From Chromobacterium alkanivorans (GTDB lineage Bacteria > Pseudomonadota > Gammaproteobacteria > Burkholderiales > Chromobacteriaceae), in the NCBI RefSeq assembly GCF_016937655.1, contig NZ_JAFHKL010000010.1, positions 1-64,000 of the forward strand: a DNA stretch of 64,000 nucleotides. Direction: 5' to 3'. Below the pieces are notes generated by a model. That model was not told the origin of the DNA. It saw only the letters and a list, made by a program, of their open reading frames with translations, and ran no database searches. The position numbers were made by a program, and so were the translations under genes. Of the stretch, positions 34,132-43,543 are shown in pieces; position 1 is the stretch's first letter; each line of letters begins with the position of its first letter.

Positions 34132-34873
34132 GGCGTGGCCGTGCTGGAAAGTGGGCGGTCTGCTATGTCTATTGTGCGGCAGCAGCTGGGCCGGCCTGAT
34201 GGCGGAGTCCACGCGGGTGGTGTTCGCTGCCGGCAGCGCCGAGCAATCGTTGCAACTGGTCAATACCAACCCTTATCCGGTGGTGGTGCAGGCCTGGGTG
34301 GACGACGGCGGGCTGGAGTCCGGCCCGGACGCGGCCAGCGCGGCGGTGATGCCGATTCCCCCCATTTTCCGCCTGAACCCGCAGGCGCAGATCAGCCTGC
34401 GCCTGATCGCCACCGGGGTGCCCTTGCCCGCGGACCGAGAGTCCTTGTTCTGGCTGAATCTGTATGAGATTCCGCCGCGGCCCGGCGATCTACCGGCAGA
34501 TGCGCAAACCCTGACCGTCACCTTGCGCACCCAGATGAAGCTGTTTATGCGGCCGGCCAAGCTGCCCTCCTCGGCGGAGCAGCTGCCGGAGCAGCTGCGC
34601 TTCGCTCTGGAGCAGGATGCCGACGGGCCGCGATTGCGCATAGCCAACCCCAGCCCCTATTACGCCACTTTCCGCTCCTTGGAGGTGGTTTGTGCCGGCG
34701 GGGCGGCGCAGCCGCTGACGGTGGACATGTTGGCGCCCCTGGCGCGGGAAACGTTGGCAATGGCCTCGCCCTTGCCTTGCGCCGCCGAAGCAGCCGAGGC
34801 CCGCTTTCTTCTGGTGGACGACGATGGCAATCCGGTGGCGGGGAGGGCGGCGCTGGGAACCGATGTCGAATGA
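34121..34873 (+). CDS. Periplasmic fimbrial chaperone (PapD-like), second
   Basis: 250 residues from a GTG (34121) overlapping the tip gene by 11 bases. Signal peptide to about residue 24 (SSWAG). PapD-type motifs are VVFAAGSAEQSLQLVNTNPY, PPIFRLNPQAQISLRLIATG, LPADRESLFWLNLYEIPPR and the NPSPYYATF strand. It is clearly diverged from the first chaperone, which suggests division of labour: one for the shaft and one, next to its gene, for the tip protein. Confidence 0.9.
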   Translation: MSSRAWPCWKVGGLLCLLCGSSWAGLMAESTRVVFAAGSAEQSLQLVNTNPYPVVVQAWVDDGGLESGPDAASAAVMPIPPIFRLNPQAQISLRLIATGVPLPADRESLFWLNLYEIPPRPGDLPADAQTLTVTLRTQMKLFMRPAKLPSSAEQLPEQLRFALEQDADGPRLRIANPSPYYATFRSLEVVCAGGAAQPLTVDMLAPLARETLAMASPLPCAAEAAEARFLLVDDDGNPVAGRAALGTDVE

Positions 34874-35043
34874 AGTGAGTAGGGTGAGTAGCGTCGCTTG
34901 GGCATTGACAGGCGGGGCCGGCAGACGGGCAAGCCTGGCGGCTCGAGTTCGAACAGGCCGTATCCTCGTGCTGTCTCACGCCCACACAATATCCGGCGTA
35001 TCCGTTTGCCTCGCTCTGTCGTTCAAAACCTTGGTGAATCCGT

Positions 35044-35076
35044 TTAAAAAAGAGACGCGGGAGCCCCGCGTCTCTT
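35044..35076 (-). terminator. Terminator for the M60 peptidase gene
   Basis: Perfect 12-base arms (aagagacgcggg / cccgcgtctctt) with a 3-base loop; in the minus direction it is followed by a T-run (ttttttaaacg). It can also stop the fimbrial transcript arriving on the plus strand. Confidence 0.85.
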
Positions 35077-35109
35077 GGCGTTGCTTAGGACTGCATCGTG
35101 ATGCCGGGC

Positions 35110-37821
35110 TTATTTTTCAAGCCAGGCATCCTTCCATGCCAGCCCCGTGCCGGGTGCGTAATGTTGCGGCGATTGGCTGCACCAGCCGCTGAAAGGCGGC
35201 AGCTTGCATTCAAAGGTGCGGCCGGCATTCGTCACTTTATCGCCGGCCCGATAACTGCCGCCTGGAACATAGGCGGGAATGCCGCCGTTTCCTTTCTTGA
35301 CCTGGAGGCTGTGAGCGACGCTGGCGGTTTGGCCGGCTCTATCCTTCACCGTTAGCAGCACTTGATGCAAGCCCTCCTTGACTCGGTCGGACGCGGAAAC
35401 CGCAAGCTGATCGCCATTGGGCTGCAGCGTGAGTTGCGTGCTATTCGTCCATTGATAAGTCAAGCTTTCCCCGCTGGAGCCTTTGGCGCTCAGGGTGATG
35501 CCCGGCTGGTTTTGCGTGAGGGCGTTCGGACCGCTGATCAGGGCCTTGGGCGGCGGTGGCAGAGGATCCGGTTTCGCGGTGACCGTGATCGAATGCGAGG
35601 TTTTGTCGGTCTTGCCGAAGCGATCCTTCACTTCCAAGTCAATCTGGTACTTTCCAGGCAGAACGCCCGGCGCCATATTGACGATGGCTTTGTCGCGATT
35701 GGGCAGCAAGAGCAGCTTGCTTTGCGTCGACCAGGCGTATTCCAGCGTATCGCCGGCGGATTGTTCGGCGGACAGGATGATGCCTGTGAGGTGATCTACC
35801 GGAAGCTCGCCGGGCCCGCTGATATGGGCCTTGGGCGGCGGGCCGCCTGCATCGTCGCCGCGTTTGACCTGCATCTCATGCACGGCGCTATCGGTGCGGC
35901 CTTTGGCATCGGAGACTTCCAGCGTTACCTTGTGCTTTCCCTCCGCCGCCGTAATGGGGGCAGTCACTAGCGCCAAGCCTTCATTCACTCTTAATATGAG
36001 CCCGCTATTGTTATGCCAGTTATAGGTGAGCCTGCTGCCGGTTGAAGATGTGCCATCCAGCCGCACACCAATGGCGTCTCCCTGCACCAACTCGGTTTCC
36101 CCGGTGATATGGGCATTAGGGGGCAGGTCGCCATCGGGCTTGCCCAGCAACAGCTTGCCGCCAAAAGACATGCTGCCTTGCTGGTCGCGAGCCGTGACCG
36201 TCAGCGGCGCATAGGTATTGGCGGCGATATTGGCCGGCGCGCGCAAGGTGATCTCCTGACTGTCCTTGCCGGACACCACGCTAAAGCCTGGCGGCAGTTG
36301 CCATTGGAACTTGAGCTTGGACGCGTCGCGGTTTTTCAGCGCCAGCTTAGCGGTAAAGGTCTGGTTGGCATCCACGCTTTGCGGCGCCAACATCTGGCCG
36401 GCAATGGCTTGCTGTGCCAAGGGATAGCTGTAGCGTTTGTCTTTGTCCGTATTTTCCCAGATGGGCTTGTCCAGTGTTTTGAGAGACAGTTTATCCAGGG
36501 TTTTCTTGGTTTCAACCGTGGGCGGCAATCCCCATTTGGTGAAATACGGGCTGAGATCGTAGCCTGTCACCCGGCTGCCTTCCACAATAAAGGCCTGTTG
36601 TTGAGCCGCGGTGGTCTTGGGCAGCTCCGCGCTGGGCATGCTGCGGTAGCGCTGATTCAGACGCGCGTAAAAGTCCTTGCCAAAGGCCAAATCCAGTTGC
36701 CAATAAAGAGCTACCCGGACAAAAAGGTCTTTCTCATCGTGATAAGCCTTGCCGGAAGCCAGGTGCCTTGCAATTTTGTTCGCGAATGCATCCAGGCGAG
36801 AAGGCTGGCCTAACTCGCGCTGCACATAAAGCGAGGTCAGATTGACGCTGACTTCACCCTGGCCATCCCAGGTCAGCGGCTCCAACTGATAATGATGTCC
36901 CAGTTCATGCCAAGGGCCCCAGCTTGTTCCCAGCTTCTTGCTGTTGGCGACATCCGCGGCGCCGGAAACATTGGTACCCAGCCAGAAATCGCTGGCCGAC
37001 ATATAGCCTGCCGTCGCGTCCGCCTTGGTGACAAACTGGTACTGGAGCGGCGTGGCGATATGCGGCGCCGGCTGGCCGCCTCCCAGACCGTGCTGCTCTT
37101 CCGCCCAAGTGACGATCTGGTCCCAGCGCGTCATCAGCGCCGTTGGGCTGTCCACATGGCTTTTCAACACCGCCAGAGGCATGGTGATGATCATGCGCTT
37201 GCCCACCAAGTCGGCAAAGGGGGCGTCGGGATAACGCGCCAGCATTTTCTGCCAGTCCGCGTCCTGATGCTGGCCCAGCATGAAGCGCGGGACCACGTGT
37301 CCGCCGTCCTGCAGTTTGATGGTAATCGGTCCGGTCTTGATTTGATTTCGCGCCGTGAAATAAATCATGCCGTCATAGGTGGCGGTGATCTTGTTGGTGC
37401 CGGGCTTGAGGCTGACCACTTGCCGAGAGGCGTGATTCAAGTGGCTGTCCGCTTTGTTGGCGATGGGAACCACCCATAACTCGGGTGCTTTGTCCGGCGC
37501 GTCTTGCGTATATTGGTAATCGATAGTCAGCACCTCGCCTTTTTTGACGCTATAGCCAGTCGATTGAATCGGCGAGGTTCTTCTTTTACGAAGCTGAAGC
37601 TGACGGATTTCTGCCGGCTCCCCTCGTTGCTCCAGAATCAGCGTCCGGGACGGGATCAACTGATCCGCCGCGGGTTGGGCGAATTGGGACGGTGCGGCAA
37701 GCGTGGCGGCATGGCTGTTTGCGATGCCGCTGCTTGTCGCGCCGTCGGAGGCCATCGAGAATAAGGCGCTGGCAATATGCGACAGCACGAAAACGGAAGC
37801 CGCTGATGCGTATAACTTCAT
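35110..37821 (-). CDS. Secreted M60-like (enhancin-type) metallopeptidase with PKD-like and carbohydrate-binding modules
   Basis: 903 residues from the ATG at 37821 (MKLYASAASVFVLSHIASAL), giving a signal peptide; GGAG lies 11 bases upstream. The peptidase M60 domain covers about 90-500, with the zinc motif HELGHHYQ and the downstream glutamate in DGQGEVSVN (HExxH-x-E pattern). A beta domain follows, then three PKD/Ig-like repeats each starting with a Pro-rich linker (PPNAHITG, PPKAHISG, PPKALISG), and a C-terminal CBM5/12-like module (about 850-903) with aromatic residues (GWCSQSPQHY, LAWKDAW). M60 enzymes cleave mucin-type glycoproteins, so a host- or mucus-directed role is likely. Confidence 0.88.
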   Translation of the reverse strand: MKLYASAASVFVLSHIASALFSMASDGATSSGIANSHAATLAAPSQFAQPAADQLIPSRTLILEQRGEPAEIRQLQLRKRRTSPIQSTGYSVKKGEVLTIDYQYTQDAPDKAPELWVVPIANKADSHLNHASRQVVSLKPGTNKITATYDGMIYFTARNQIKTGPITIKLQDGGHVVPRFMLGQHQDADWQKMLARYPDAPFADLVGKRMIITMPLAVLKSHVDSPTALMTRWDQIVTWAEEQHGLGGGQPAPHIATPLQYQFVTKADATAGYMSASDFWLGTNVSGAADVANSKKLGTSWGPWHELGHHYQLEPLTWDGQGEVSVNLTSLYVQRELGQPSRLDAFANKIARHLASGKAYHDEKDLFVRVALYWQLDLAFGKDFYARLNQRYRSMPSAELPKTTAAQQQAFIVEGSRVTGYDLSPYFTKWGLPPTVETKKTLDKLSLKTLDKPIWENTDKDKRYSYPLAQQAIAGQMLAPQSVDANQTFTAKLALKNRDASKLKFQWQLPPGFSVVSGKDSQEITLRAPANIAANTYAPLTVTARDQQGSMSFGGKLLLGKPDGDLPPNAHITGETELVQGDAIGVRLDGTSSTGSRLTYNWHNNSGLILRVNEGLALVTAPITAAEGKHKVTLEVSDAKGRTDSAVHEMQVKRGDDAGGPPPKAHISGPGELPVDHLTGIILSAEQSAGDTLEYAWSTQSKLLLLPNRDKAIVNMAPGVLPGKYQIDLEVKDRFGKTDKTSHSITVTAKPDPLPPPPKALISGPNALTQNQPGITLSAKGSSGESLTYQWTNSTQLTLQPNGDQLAVSASDRVKEGLHQVLLTVKDRAGQTASVAHSLQVKKGNGGIPAYVPGGSYRAGDKVTNAGRTFECKLPPFSGWCSQSPQHYAPGTGLAWKDAWLEK

Positions 37822-38087
37822 GTATTCATTAACTCCAAGCTTAAGTTTGGAAAACAAGGCGCTCGATTGAGCACGCGCATTGTTCCAAGCCCGGAGTCTG
37901 TTGCTAAGAATTATGAACAAATCTTAAGAGAGTGTTTACGATTCGCTGTTCCAGCCAAAGATTTAGACGACAAGAGCCATCCCCGAGCGCTTACGCGGCA
38001 GTTGTAAGGCAGCTTCTGCCATCGCAGGGGCTGACTGTGCGGGTTCTACGGGCCGAATGCCTGGAGGACGGTAGGGAAAAGAATGAA

Positions 38088-38125
38088 ACACCAACGGCGT
38101 GTCCGGCAGGATGCGCCGTTGGTGT
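38088..38125 (-). terminator. Hairpin downstream of the permease
   Basis: 12-base perfect arms (acaccaacggcg / cgccgttggtgt) with a 14-base loop; in the minus direction it is followed by tttcattctttt. Just after the permease stop codon. Confidence 0.6.
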
Positions 38126-38137
38126 TGGATGACGGTC

Positions 38138-39533
38138 TTACTCGGCGGCGCTGGCCGGTGCGGTATGAGGAGCCTGCCTGCGCGCCAGGCAGAAATACAG
38201 AGCGCCGGACGCGGCCAGGCCGATCAGCCAGGAAATGTCCACCTGGTTCAGATAGGGCAGCAGCGGCCCGCTGTAAAAGCCCGTGGCGATGAAGGGCAGT
38301 TGGGCCAGCAGGCCGAACGCGTAGCAGCCGACGCCGATCTTGTTCCAGCGGCCGTAAGCGCCGTCGGGGTCGCTGAGCGCGGGCAAATCGTATCGCTCCT
38401 TGCTGATCCAGTAGTAATCCACCAGATTGATGGCGCTCCACGGAGTAAAGAAGGTCAGCAGAAACAGGATGAAGGATTTGAAGTGCCGCAGAAAGTCGGC
38501 CTGCGCCGCCAGCGCTATCCAGGTGGACAAGCCGACGATGGCCAGCACGAAGATCAGGCGCTGAGCCTGGCCCATCCTTGCCTCGCGCTTGAAGCCGCTG
38601 ACGATGGTGGCCAGACACATGAAGCTGCCGTAGGCGTTCAGCGTGGACACGGTGATCTTGCCGAAGGCGATGCTGAAGAACAGCCAGCCCGCCATCGCGC
38701 CGCCGCCGCTCAGGCCCACGATGTAAGCCACTTCCCGGCCGGCGAACGGCTTGCCGACCAGCGCGGCGGCGAGCACGCCCAAGCTCATGGCGATCTGCGC
38801 GCCGAGCACCGAGCCGCCGCCCACGCAGAGAAAGGTGCGCAGCGGGGAGGTGGCGCTGGGCAGGTAGCGCGAATAATCGGCGACATAGGGGCCGAAGGCG
38901 ATCTGCCAGGACGCGGACAGCGATACCGCCAGCAGGAAGCTGTCCCAGGCAAAGCGATGATTGCGCAGCAGCGGCGCGATGTCGTTGACGCTGAGCAGGC
39001 GCGCGAACAGATAGGCGAAGGCGACCAGGCCGAACACGCTGGCCACCCGCCCCAGCAGATGGATCATCCGGTAGCCGCAGACCGCGAAAACGGCGATGAC
39101 GGCGGAGAAGATCAGGATGCCGCTCTCGCGGCTAAGCCCGGCCAACTGGGCGATGGCCTGTCCGGACAGAATGGTGCCGGTGGCGTTGAAGCCGACGTAG
39201 AGCACGCAGACCAGCGCCAAAGGAATGGTGGCGCCCTGCACGCCGAACTGCACGCGGCTGGAAATCATTTGCGGCAACCCCAGCCGCGGACCTTGCGCCG
39301 TGCAAGGCCATCACCGCGCCGCCCAGCAGCTGGCCGATCAACAGGCCGATCAAGGACCAGAACACATCGCCGCCCAACACCACCGCCAGCGCGCCGGTGA
39401 TGACGGCGGTGATTTGCAGATTGGCGCTGAACCACAAGGTGAACTGGCTGAGCAAGCGGCCGTGGCGTTCGTTTTCCGGAATGAAATCGATCGCCCTTGT
39501 CTCTATCAGGCGGGTTGGCGGTTTTGCCAGCAT
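38138..39533 (-). pseudogene. NCS1-family cytosine/purine permease, frameshifted
   Basis: The start is an ATG at 39533 behind GAGGAG (MLAKPPTRLIETRAIDFIPE, then LWFSANLQITAVITGALAVV). Frame 1 runs properly to about 39300 (GAVMALHGA); the rest of a normal permease, with about ten membrane helices, lies in another frame from about 39290 to 38138 (LGLPQMISSRVQFGVQG onward). The join GGCGCAAGG should read GGCGCxCAAGG to give A-Q-G-P-R-L-G-L-P-Q, so two bases are missing. This is either a real inactivating mutation or a sequencing error; the remainder of the gene is intact, which suggests that it is recent. Confidence 0.88.
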
Positions 39534-39927
39534 GACGCTTCTCCTCAGGAAACATGGGGCCGGGGCAAGGCGCGCCGGCGGGGTGGGCGGATTGCCGTTC
39601 CGTTCATGACGTTTGACTCTAAGTGCGGGCGCAGGACAAGGTCAATCGAAAACTGAATGTGTTAACTTGAACGGCTTTTGGCCGCCCGCGGCGAGCCGGC
39701 TTGCCGCGGATCAACTGGCGGCGGGGGCGCTCCGGGCATACTGGAAACGATTGATGGCCGCCGCTGGGCGGCTTTTTGGTTTTGGAAGCTGTTCACGATT
39801 CGCGACGCATTGGCGACACGGCGTTGAAATGCGCATGAACCGCGAGTTCATCGCGTTTTTCCGCCGCAAGGCCTGGCTGCGGCTTGGCTTGGGCGACGTC
39901 GAACAGGCGCTATGGAGGGAGCGGTAA
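39534..39927. other. Intergenic region before the protoporphyrinogen oxidase gene
   Basis: Holds the divergent upstream regions of the permease and hemG-like genes. A 30-codon frame at 39835-39927 (MNREFIAFFRRKAWLRLGLG, ending one base before the next start) could be a short translated leader, but its support is weak. Confidence 0.3.
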
Positions 39928-41259
39928 ATGATTGCGGTGATCGGCGCGGGAATGTCCGGCCTGGCCTGCGCCTGGCAGTTGCGCCGGCGCGGCCTGGACG
40001 CGGTGGTGTACGAGGCGTCCGGCAGGGTGGGCGGCAAGGTGCTGAGCCTGGACCTGGCGCCGGGCTTGATGGAGGCGGGGCCCAATACCTTGCTGGTGGA
40101 CGAGGGCTTGCGGCAATGGCTGCTGGAGCTTGGGCTGACGCCCTTGTCGCCGGCGCCGGGGCCGCAGCGGCGTTTCGTGCTGCGGCACGGCCGTTATTGC
40201 GCCTTGCCCGACGGGCCGGCCGCGCTGCTGGCCGCTTCCTACTTCAGCTGGGACGCCAAATGGCGTCTATTGAGCGAGCCCTGGCGTCGCTCCGCGCCGG
40301 CGCAGGCGGAAACGGTGGCGGCCTTCTTCCGGCGCAGGCTGGGCGACGAAGTGCTGGCCACCGTGGTGGACCCCTTCATCGGCGGCGTGTTCGCCGGCGA
40401 TCCGGAAGAATTGCTGATGAGGGAGTGCCTGCCCGCGCTGGCCGCCGCGGAGCGGGAGGCCGGCTCGCTGGTCTTGGGCATGTGGCGGCGTTGGCGGCGC
40501 GGCGAGTTGCGGCGCAAGCGGATGTGCACGCTGGCGGGCGGCTTGTCCAGCCTGGCCGAGCGGCTGGCGCGCGATCTGGACGTGAGGCTGGGCTGTCCGG
40601 CGCTGGGGCTGGAGCGAGCGGGCGAGAGCTGGCGGGTGCTGACGGCGGAGGGGGCGCAGCCGGCCAGCGCGGTGGTGCTGGCCTTGCCGGCGCCGCAGGC
40701 GGCGCAACTGCTGCGGGCCTGCGAACCGGAATGGGCGCGCGCCTGCGCGGCGTTGCCCTACGCGCCGCTGACCGTGGTGGCCACCGTCGTGGCGGAACAG
40801 GCGCTGCGCCGGCCGTTGCAGGGCTTCGGCGGACTGCATCCCGTCAGCGAACAGGCCTTGGCCTTGGGACATTTGATGTCCAGCCGGATTTACCCGCACA
40901 CGGCGGCGCCGGGCTCGCGGCTGGTGACCAGCTTCATCGGCGGCAGCCGCCAGGCGGCCTTGGCCGCTTTGCCGGATCAGGCGCTGCTGCAGCGTTTGAA
41001 CCTGGAACTGGCGCGTCTGTTCGGCCTGGAAGGCGAGCCCTTGAGCCAGCGCATCGTGCGTTGGCCGCAGGCGCTGCCGCAGGGTACGGCGGCGATGGCG
41101 GCCTTGCGGCCGCTGGCGGCGGCGGCGAGCGGGCGCGGCCTGCACGCCTGCTCCAACTGGCTGGACGGGGTGTCGCTGCCGGACTGCCTGGCCAAGGGCC
41201 GAGCGCTGGCCGACCGGCTGGCGGAGCAGGCTTTGCATTGCCGCCGATCCGACATATAA
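39928..41259 (+). CDS. hemG: Oxygen-dependent protoporphyrinogen oxidase (HemG/HemY family)
   Basis: 443 residues. N-terminal FAD-binding motif IGAGMSGLACAWQLRRRGLD, then the YEASGRVGGKV motif, MEAGPNTLL and DPFIGGVFAGDPEELLMREC, which are characteristic of protoporphyrinogen IX oxidase, and a C-terminal FAD segment (GRGLHACSNWLDGVSLPDCL). Catalyses the oxidation of protoporphyrinogen to protoporphyrin in haem synthesis. hemB is 21 kb away in the same window. Confidence 0.88.
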   Translation: MIAVIGAGMSGLACAWQLRRRGLDAVVYEASGRVGGKVLSLDLAPGLMEAGPNTLLVDEGLRQWLLELGLTPLSPAPGPQRRFVLRHGRYCALPDGPAALLAASYFSWDAKWRLLSEPWRRSAPAQAETVAAFFRRRLGDEVLATVVDPFIGGVFAGDPEELLMRECLPALAAAEREAGSLVLGMWRRWRRGELRRKRMCTLAGGLSSLAERLARDLDVRLGCPALGLERAGESWRVLTAEGAQPASAVVLALPAPQAAQLLRACEPEWARACAALPYAPLTVVATVVAEQALRRPLQGFGGLHPVSEQALALGHLMSSRIYPHTAAPGSRLVTSFIGGSRQAALAALPDQALLQRLNLELARLFGLEGEPLSQRIVRWPQALPQGTAAMAALRPLAAAASGRGLHACSNWLDGVSLPDCLAKGRALADRLAEQALHCRRSDI

Positions 41260-41296
41260 CAAATCGTCGCGGACTGCCGGGCGAAAGGAGCGGGCG

Positions 41297-42031
41297 ATGC
41301 GGACGAGTCTATGGGCGGCGGCTGTCGGAGCCTGTCTGCTGACGGCGGGCGCGGCGGCGCAGGCGCCGGTCAAACTGTGCGGGGTGGAGTGGCAGCCGTT
41401 CACCTATGTGAAGAACGGCAAGGTGGATTCCGGCATCAGCCACGACGTGTTGCAAGAGGCTTTCCGCCGGATGAACGTGCCGGTGACGATGGAGGCCGCG
41501 CCGTGGGAGCGTTGCCTGCGCGGGATCAAGACCGGCGATTACGACGCGGTGATAGACAACGAGGTGGCGGCGCAGACGCCGCGCTTCAAGAACGTTTATT
41601 CCAGCTATCCGGTGGCGCTCTGCGTCAAGCGCGGCTCGCCGGTCAAGTCCTTCGACTGGAAGCTGGTGCAAGGCCAGGCGGTGGGCATGGTGCGCGGCTA
41701 CACCTATACGCCGAAAATCCTCAGCTACCCCAACTGGAAGCTGGAGCCCAGCAACGACGAGGATCAGCTCTATGCGATGCTGACCGGCGGCCATCGTCAG
41801 TTCGTGTTGTGCGATGTGTGGGGCGCGTCCCTGCGGCCGAATGTGGAGATTTTGCAGCCGGTGATAGACCGCACCGATTTGTCGCCCAATTTCAGCGCCC
41901 GGCAGGCGGCGCTGGCGGCGCGGCTGGACGCGACGATAGGCGATTTGATCCGCGACGGCAGCGTGGAGCGCATCTACGCCAAATACACCAAGCGCAAGTT
42001 CCGGGACATGGTGCCGGCGGCGGGCAAATGA
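41297..42031 (+). CDS. Periplasmic solute-binding protein (amino-acid type, SBP_bac_3)
   Basis: 244 residues with a signal peptide ending AAAQA. The mature protein (VKLCGVEWQPFTYVKNGKVD, GISHDVLQEAFRRMNVPVTM, CLRGIKTGDYDAVIDN) has the family 3 extracellular binding-protein pattern. No permease or ATPase genes adjoin, so it is either an orphan binding protein or a sensor partner. Ligand not predictable. Confidence 0.85.
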   Translation: MRTSLWAAAVGACLLTAGAAAQAPVKLCGVEWQPFTYVKNGKVDSGISHDVLQEAFRRMNVPVTMEAAPWERCLRGIKTGDYDAVIDNEVAAQTPRFKNVYSSYPVALCVKRGSPVKSFDWKLVQGQAVGMVRGYTYTPKILSYPNWKLEPSNDEDQLYAMLTGGHRQFVLCDVWGASLRPNVEILQPVIDRTDLSPNFSARQAALAARLDATIGDLIRDGSVERIYAKYTKRKFRDMVPAAGK

Positions 42032-42051
42032 CGGCGGCGCGGCGCGGGGCG

Positions 42052-42083
42052 GGCCGGCGGGAGGGCATTTCGCCGGCCTTTTT
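42052..42083 (+). terminator. Terminator after the binding protein
   Basis: 8-base arms ggccggcg / cgccggcc with an 11-base loop and a TTTTT tail, 21 bases after the stop codon. Confidence 0.7.
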
Positions 42084-42168
42084 GATTTGCCGCCAACGGC
42101 TTGGCTTTGCGCGGGGGGCGCTAGGCGGTAGAATTGGCCTTTGACTTTTCACTTTGCTCACCACGTCT

Positions 42169-43059
42169 ATGCTTACCTTCCAGGAAATCATCCTCACGCT
42201 CCAGCACTATTGGAACCGCCAGGGCTGCGCCTTGCTGCAGCCCTACGACACCGAAGTGGGCGCGGGGACTTCCCACACCGCCACCTTTCTGCGGGCGCTG
42301 GGGCCGGAGCCGTGGAACGCGGCCTATGTGCAGCCGTCGCGTCGCCCCAAGGACGGCCGTTACGGCGAAAACCCCAACCGCCTGTTCCAGCATCATCAAT
42401 TCCAGGTGGTGTTGAAGCCGTCGCCGTCCAATATCCAGGAACTGTACCTGGGCTCTCTGAAGGAGCTGGGCCTGGACCCGACGGTGCAGGATATCCGCTT
42501 CGTCGAGGACGACTGGGAAAACCCGACGCTGGGCGCCTGGGGCCTGGGTTGGGAAGTGTGGCTGAACGGCATGGAAGTGACCCAGTTCACCTACTTCCAG
42601 CAAGTGGGCGGCCTGGACTGCAAGCCGGTGCTGGGCGAAATCACTTACGGCCTGGAACGCCTGGCCATGTATCTGCAGGGCGTGGAAAACGTCTACGACC
42701 TGATCTGGACCCATCTGCCTGACGGCCAGCCGGTCACTTACGGCAATGTGTTCTTCCAGAACGAAGTGGAGCAATCCAAGTACGCGTTCGAGCACAGCAA
42801 TGTCGAGCTGCTGTTCCGCCAGTTCAACGACTACGAGGCCGAGGCCAAGTCGCTGCTGGAGGCCAGCCTGCCCTTGCCCGCCTACGAGATGATTCTCAAG
42901 GCCGGTCACACCTTCAACCTGCTGGACGCGCGCGGCGCGATCTCGGTGACCGAACGCGCCACCTATATCGGCCGCATCCGCACCCTGTCCCGCGGCGTGG
43001 CGCAGGCCTATTACGACGCCCGCGAAGCGCTGGGCTTCCCGATGTGCCGGCAGGCCTGA
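42169..43059 (+). CDS. glyQ: Glycyl-tRNA synthetase alpha subunit
   Basis: 296 residues, normal length; start at the ATG at 42169 ([20 protein letters not shown]), the conserved GlyQ N-terminus. Class II motifs include [20 protein letters not shown] and [15 protein letters not shown]. Activates glycine for charging tRNA-Gly as an alpha2beta2 enzyme with GlyS. Confidence 0.97.
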   Translation: MLTFQEIILTLQHYWNRQGCALLQPYDTEVGAGTSHTATFLRALGPEPWNAAYVQPSRRPKDGRYGENPNRLFQHHQFQVVLKPSPSNIQELYLGSLKELGLDPTVQDIRFVEDDWENPTLGAWGLGWEVWLNGMEVTQFTYFQQVGGLDCKPVLGEITYGLERLAMYLQGVENVYDLIWTHLPDGQPVTYGNVFFQNEVEQSKYAFEHSNVELLFRQFNDYEAEAKSLLEASLPLPAYEMILKAGHTFNLLDARGAISVTERATYIGRIRTLSRGVAQAYYDAREALGFPMCRQA

Positions 43060-43103
43060 GCTTGGCTTGCCGCCCCGGCCGTTTCTTGACAGAGGGAATG
43101 CGC

Positions 43104-43529
43104 ATGAAGGCCTTTTTCGCATGCATGTGCGCCGCGCTGGCGCTGCCGGCGCTGGCCGAGCCCGCCGCCGACTGGGTGGCGTATCAGGACGGCAAGGCGC
43201 TGCAACTGGCGATTGACGGCAACTCGCTGTGGCTGGGGCAGGACGGACTGCTGCACTTCGTCAACCAGGAACGGTTCGACAAGGTCCAGTACGAGAAAAG
43301 CTACAAGCTGAAATTCAATATCCGCCGCAGCGTCGGTTACGCCGACTGCGGCAAGTACCAGTACGTGTTTGTCAGTTCCGATTATTTCGATCGCAACAAC
43401 AGGCACCTGTTCTCAACCATGTTTCCAGTGCCGCGTCACGCCTGGAAATGGCAGCCCGTGTATCAGGGATCGGTCGCCGACGCCATGATGAAGGTGATCT
43501 GCGAAGCCGCCGGGTCCGCCAAGCGTTAA
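43104..43529 (+). CDS. Small secreted protein between glyQ and glyS
   Basis: 141 residues from the ATG at 43104 (AGAGGG seven bases upstream), with a signal peptide ending ALA before [20 protein letters not shown]. Beta-rich, with cysteines at YADCGKYQ and VICEAAG that may form a disulphide. It resembles small exported proteins of the surface-adhesin-E type in size and first strand (W-V-A-Y), but this is a weak likeness. It is a non-translation gene set inside a translation operon. Confidence 0.75.
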   Translation: MKAFFACMCAALALPALAEPAADWVAYQDGKALQLAIDGNSLWLGQDGLLHFVNQERFDKVQYEKSYKLKFNIRRSVGYADCGKYQYVFVSSDYFDRNNRHLFSTMFPVPRHAWKWQPVYQGSVADAMMKVICEAAGSAKR

Positions 43530-43543
43530 GTTTTAGAGTGAAT

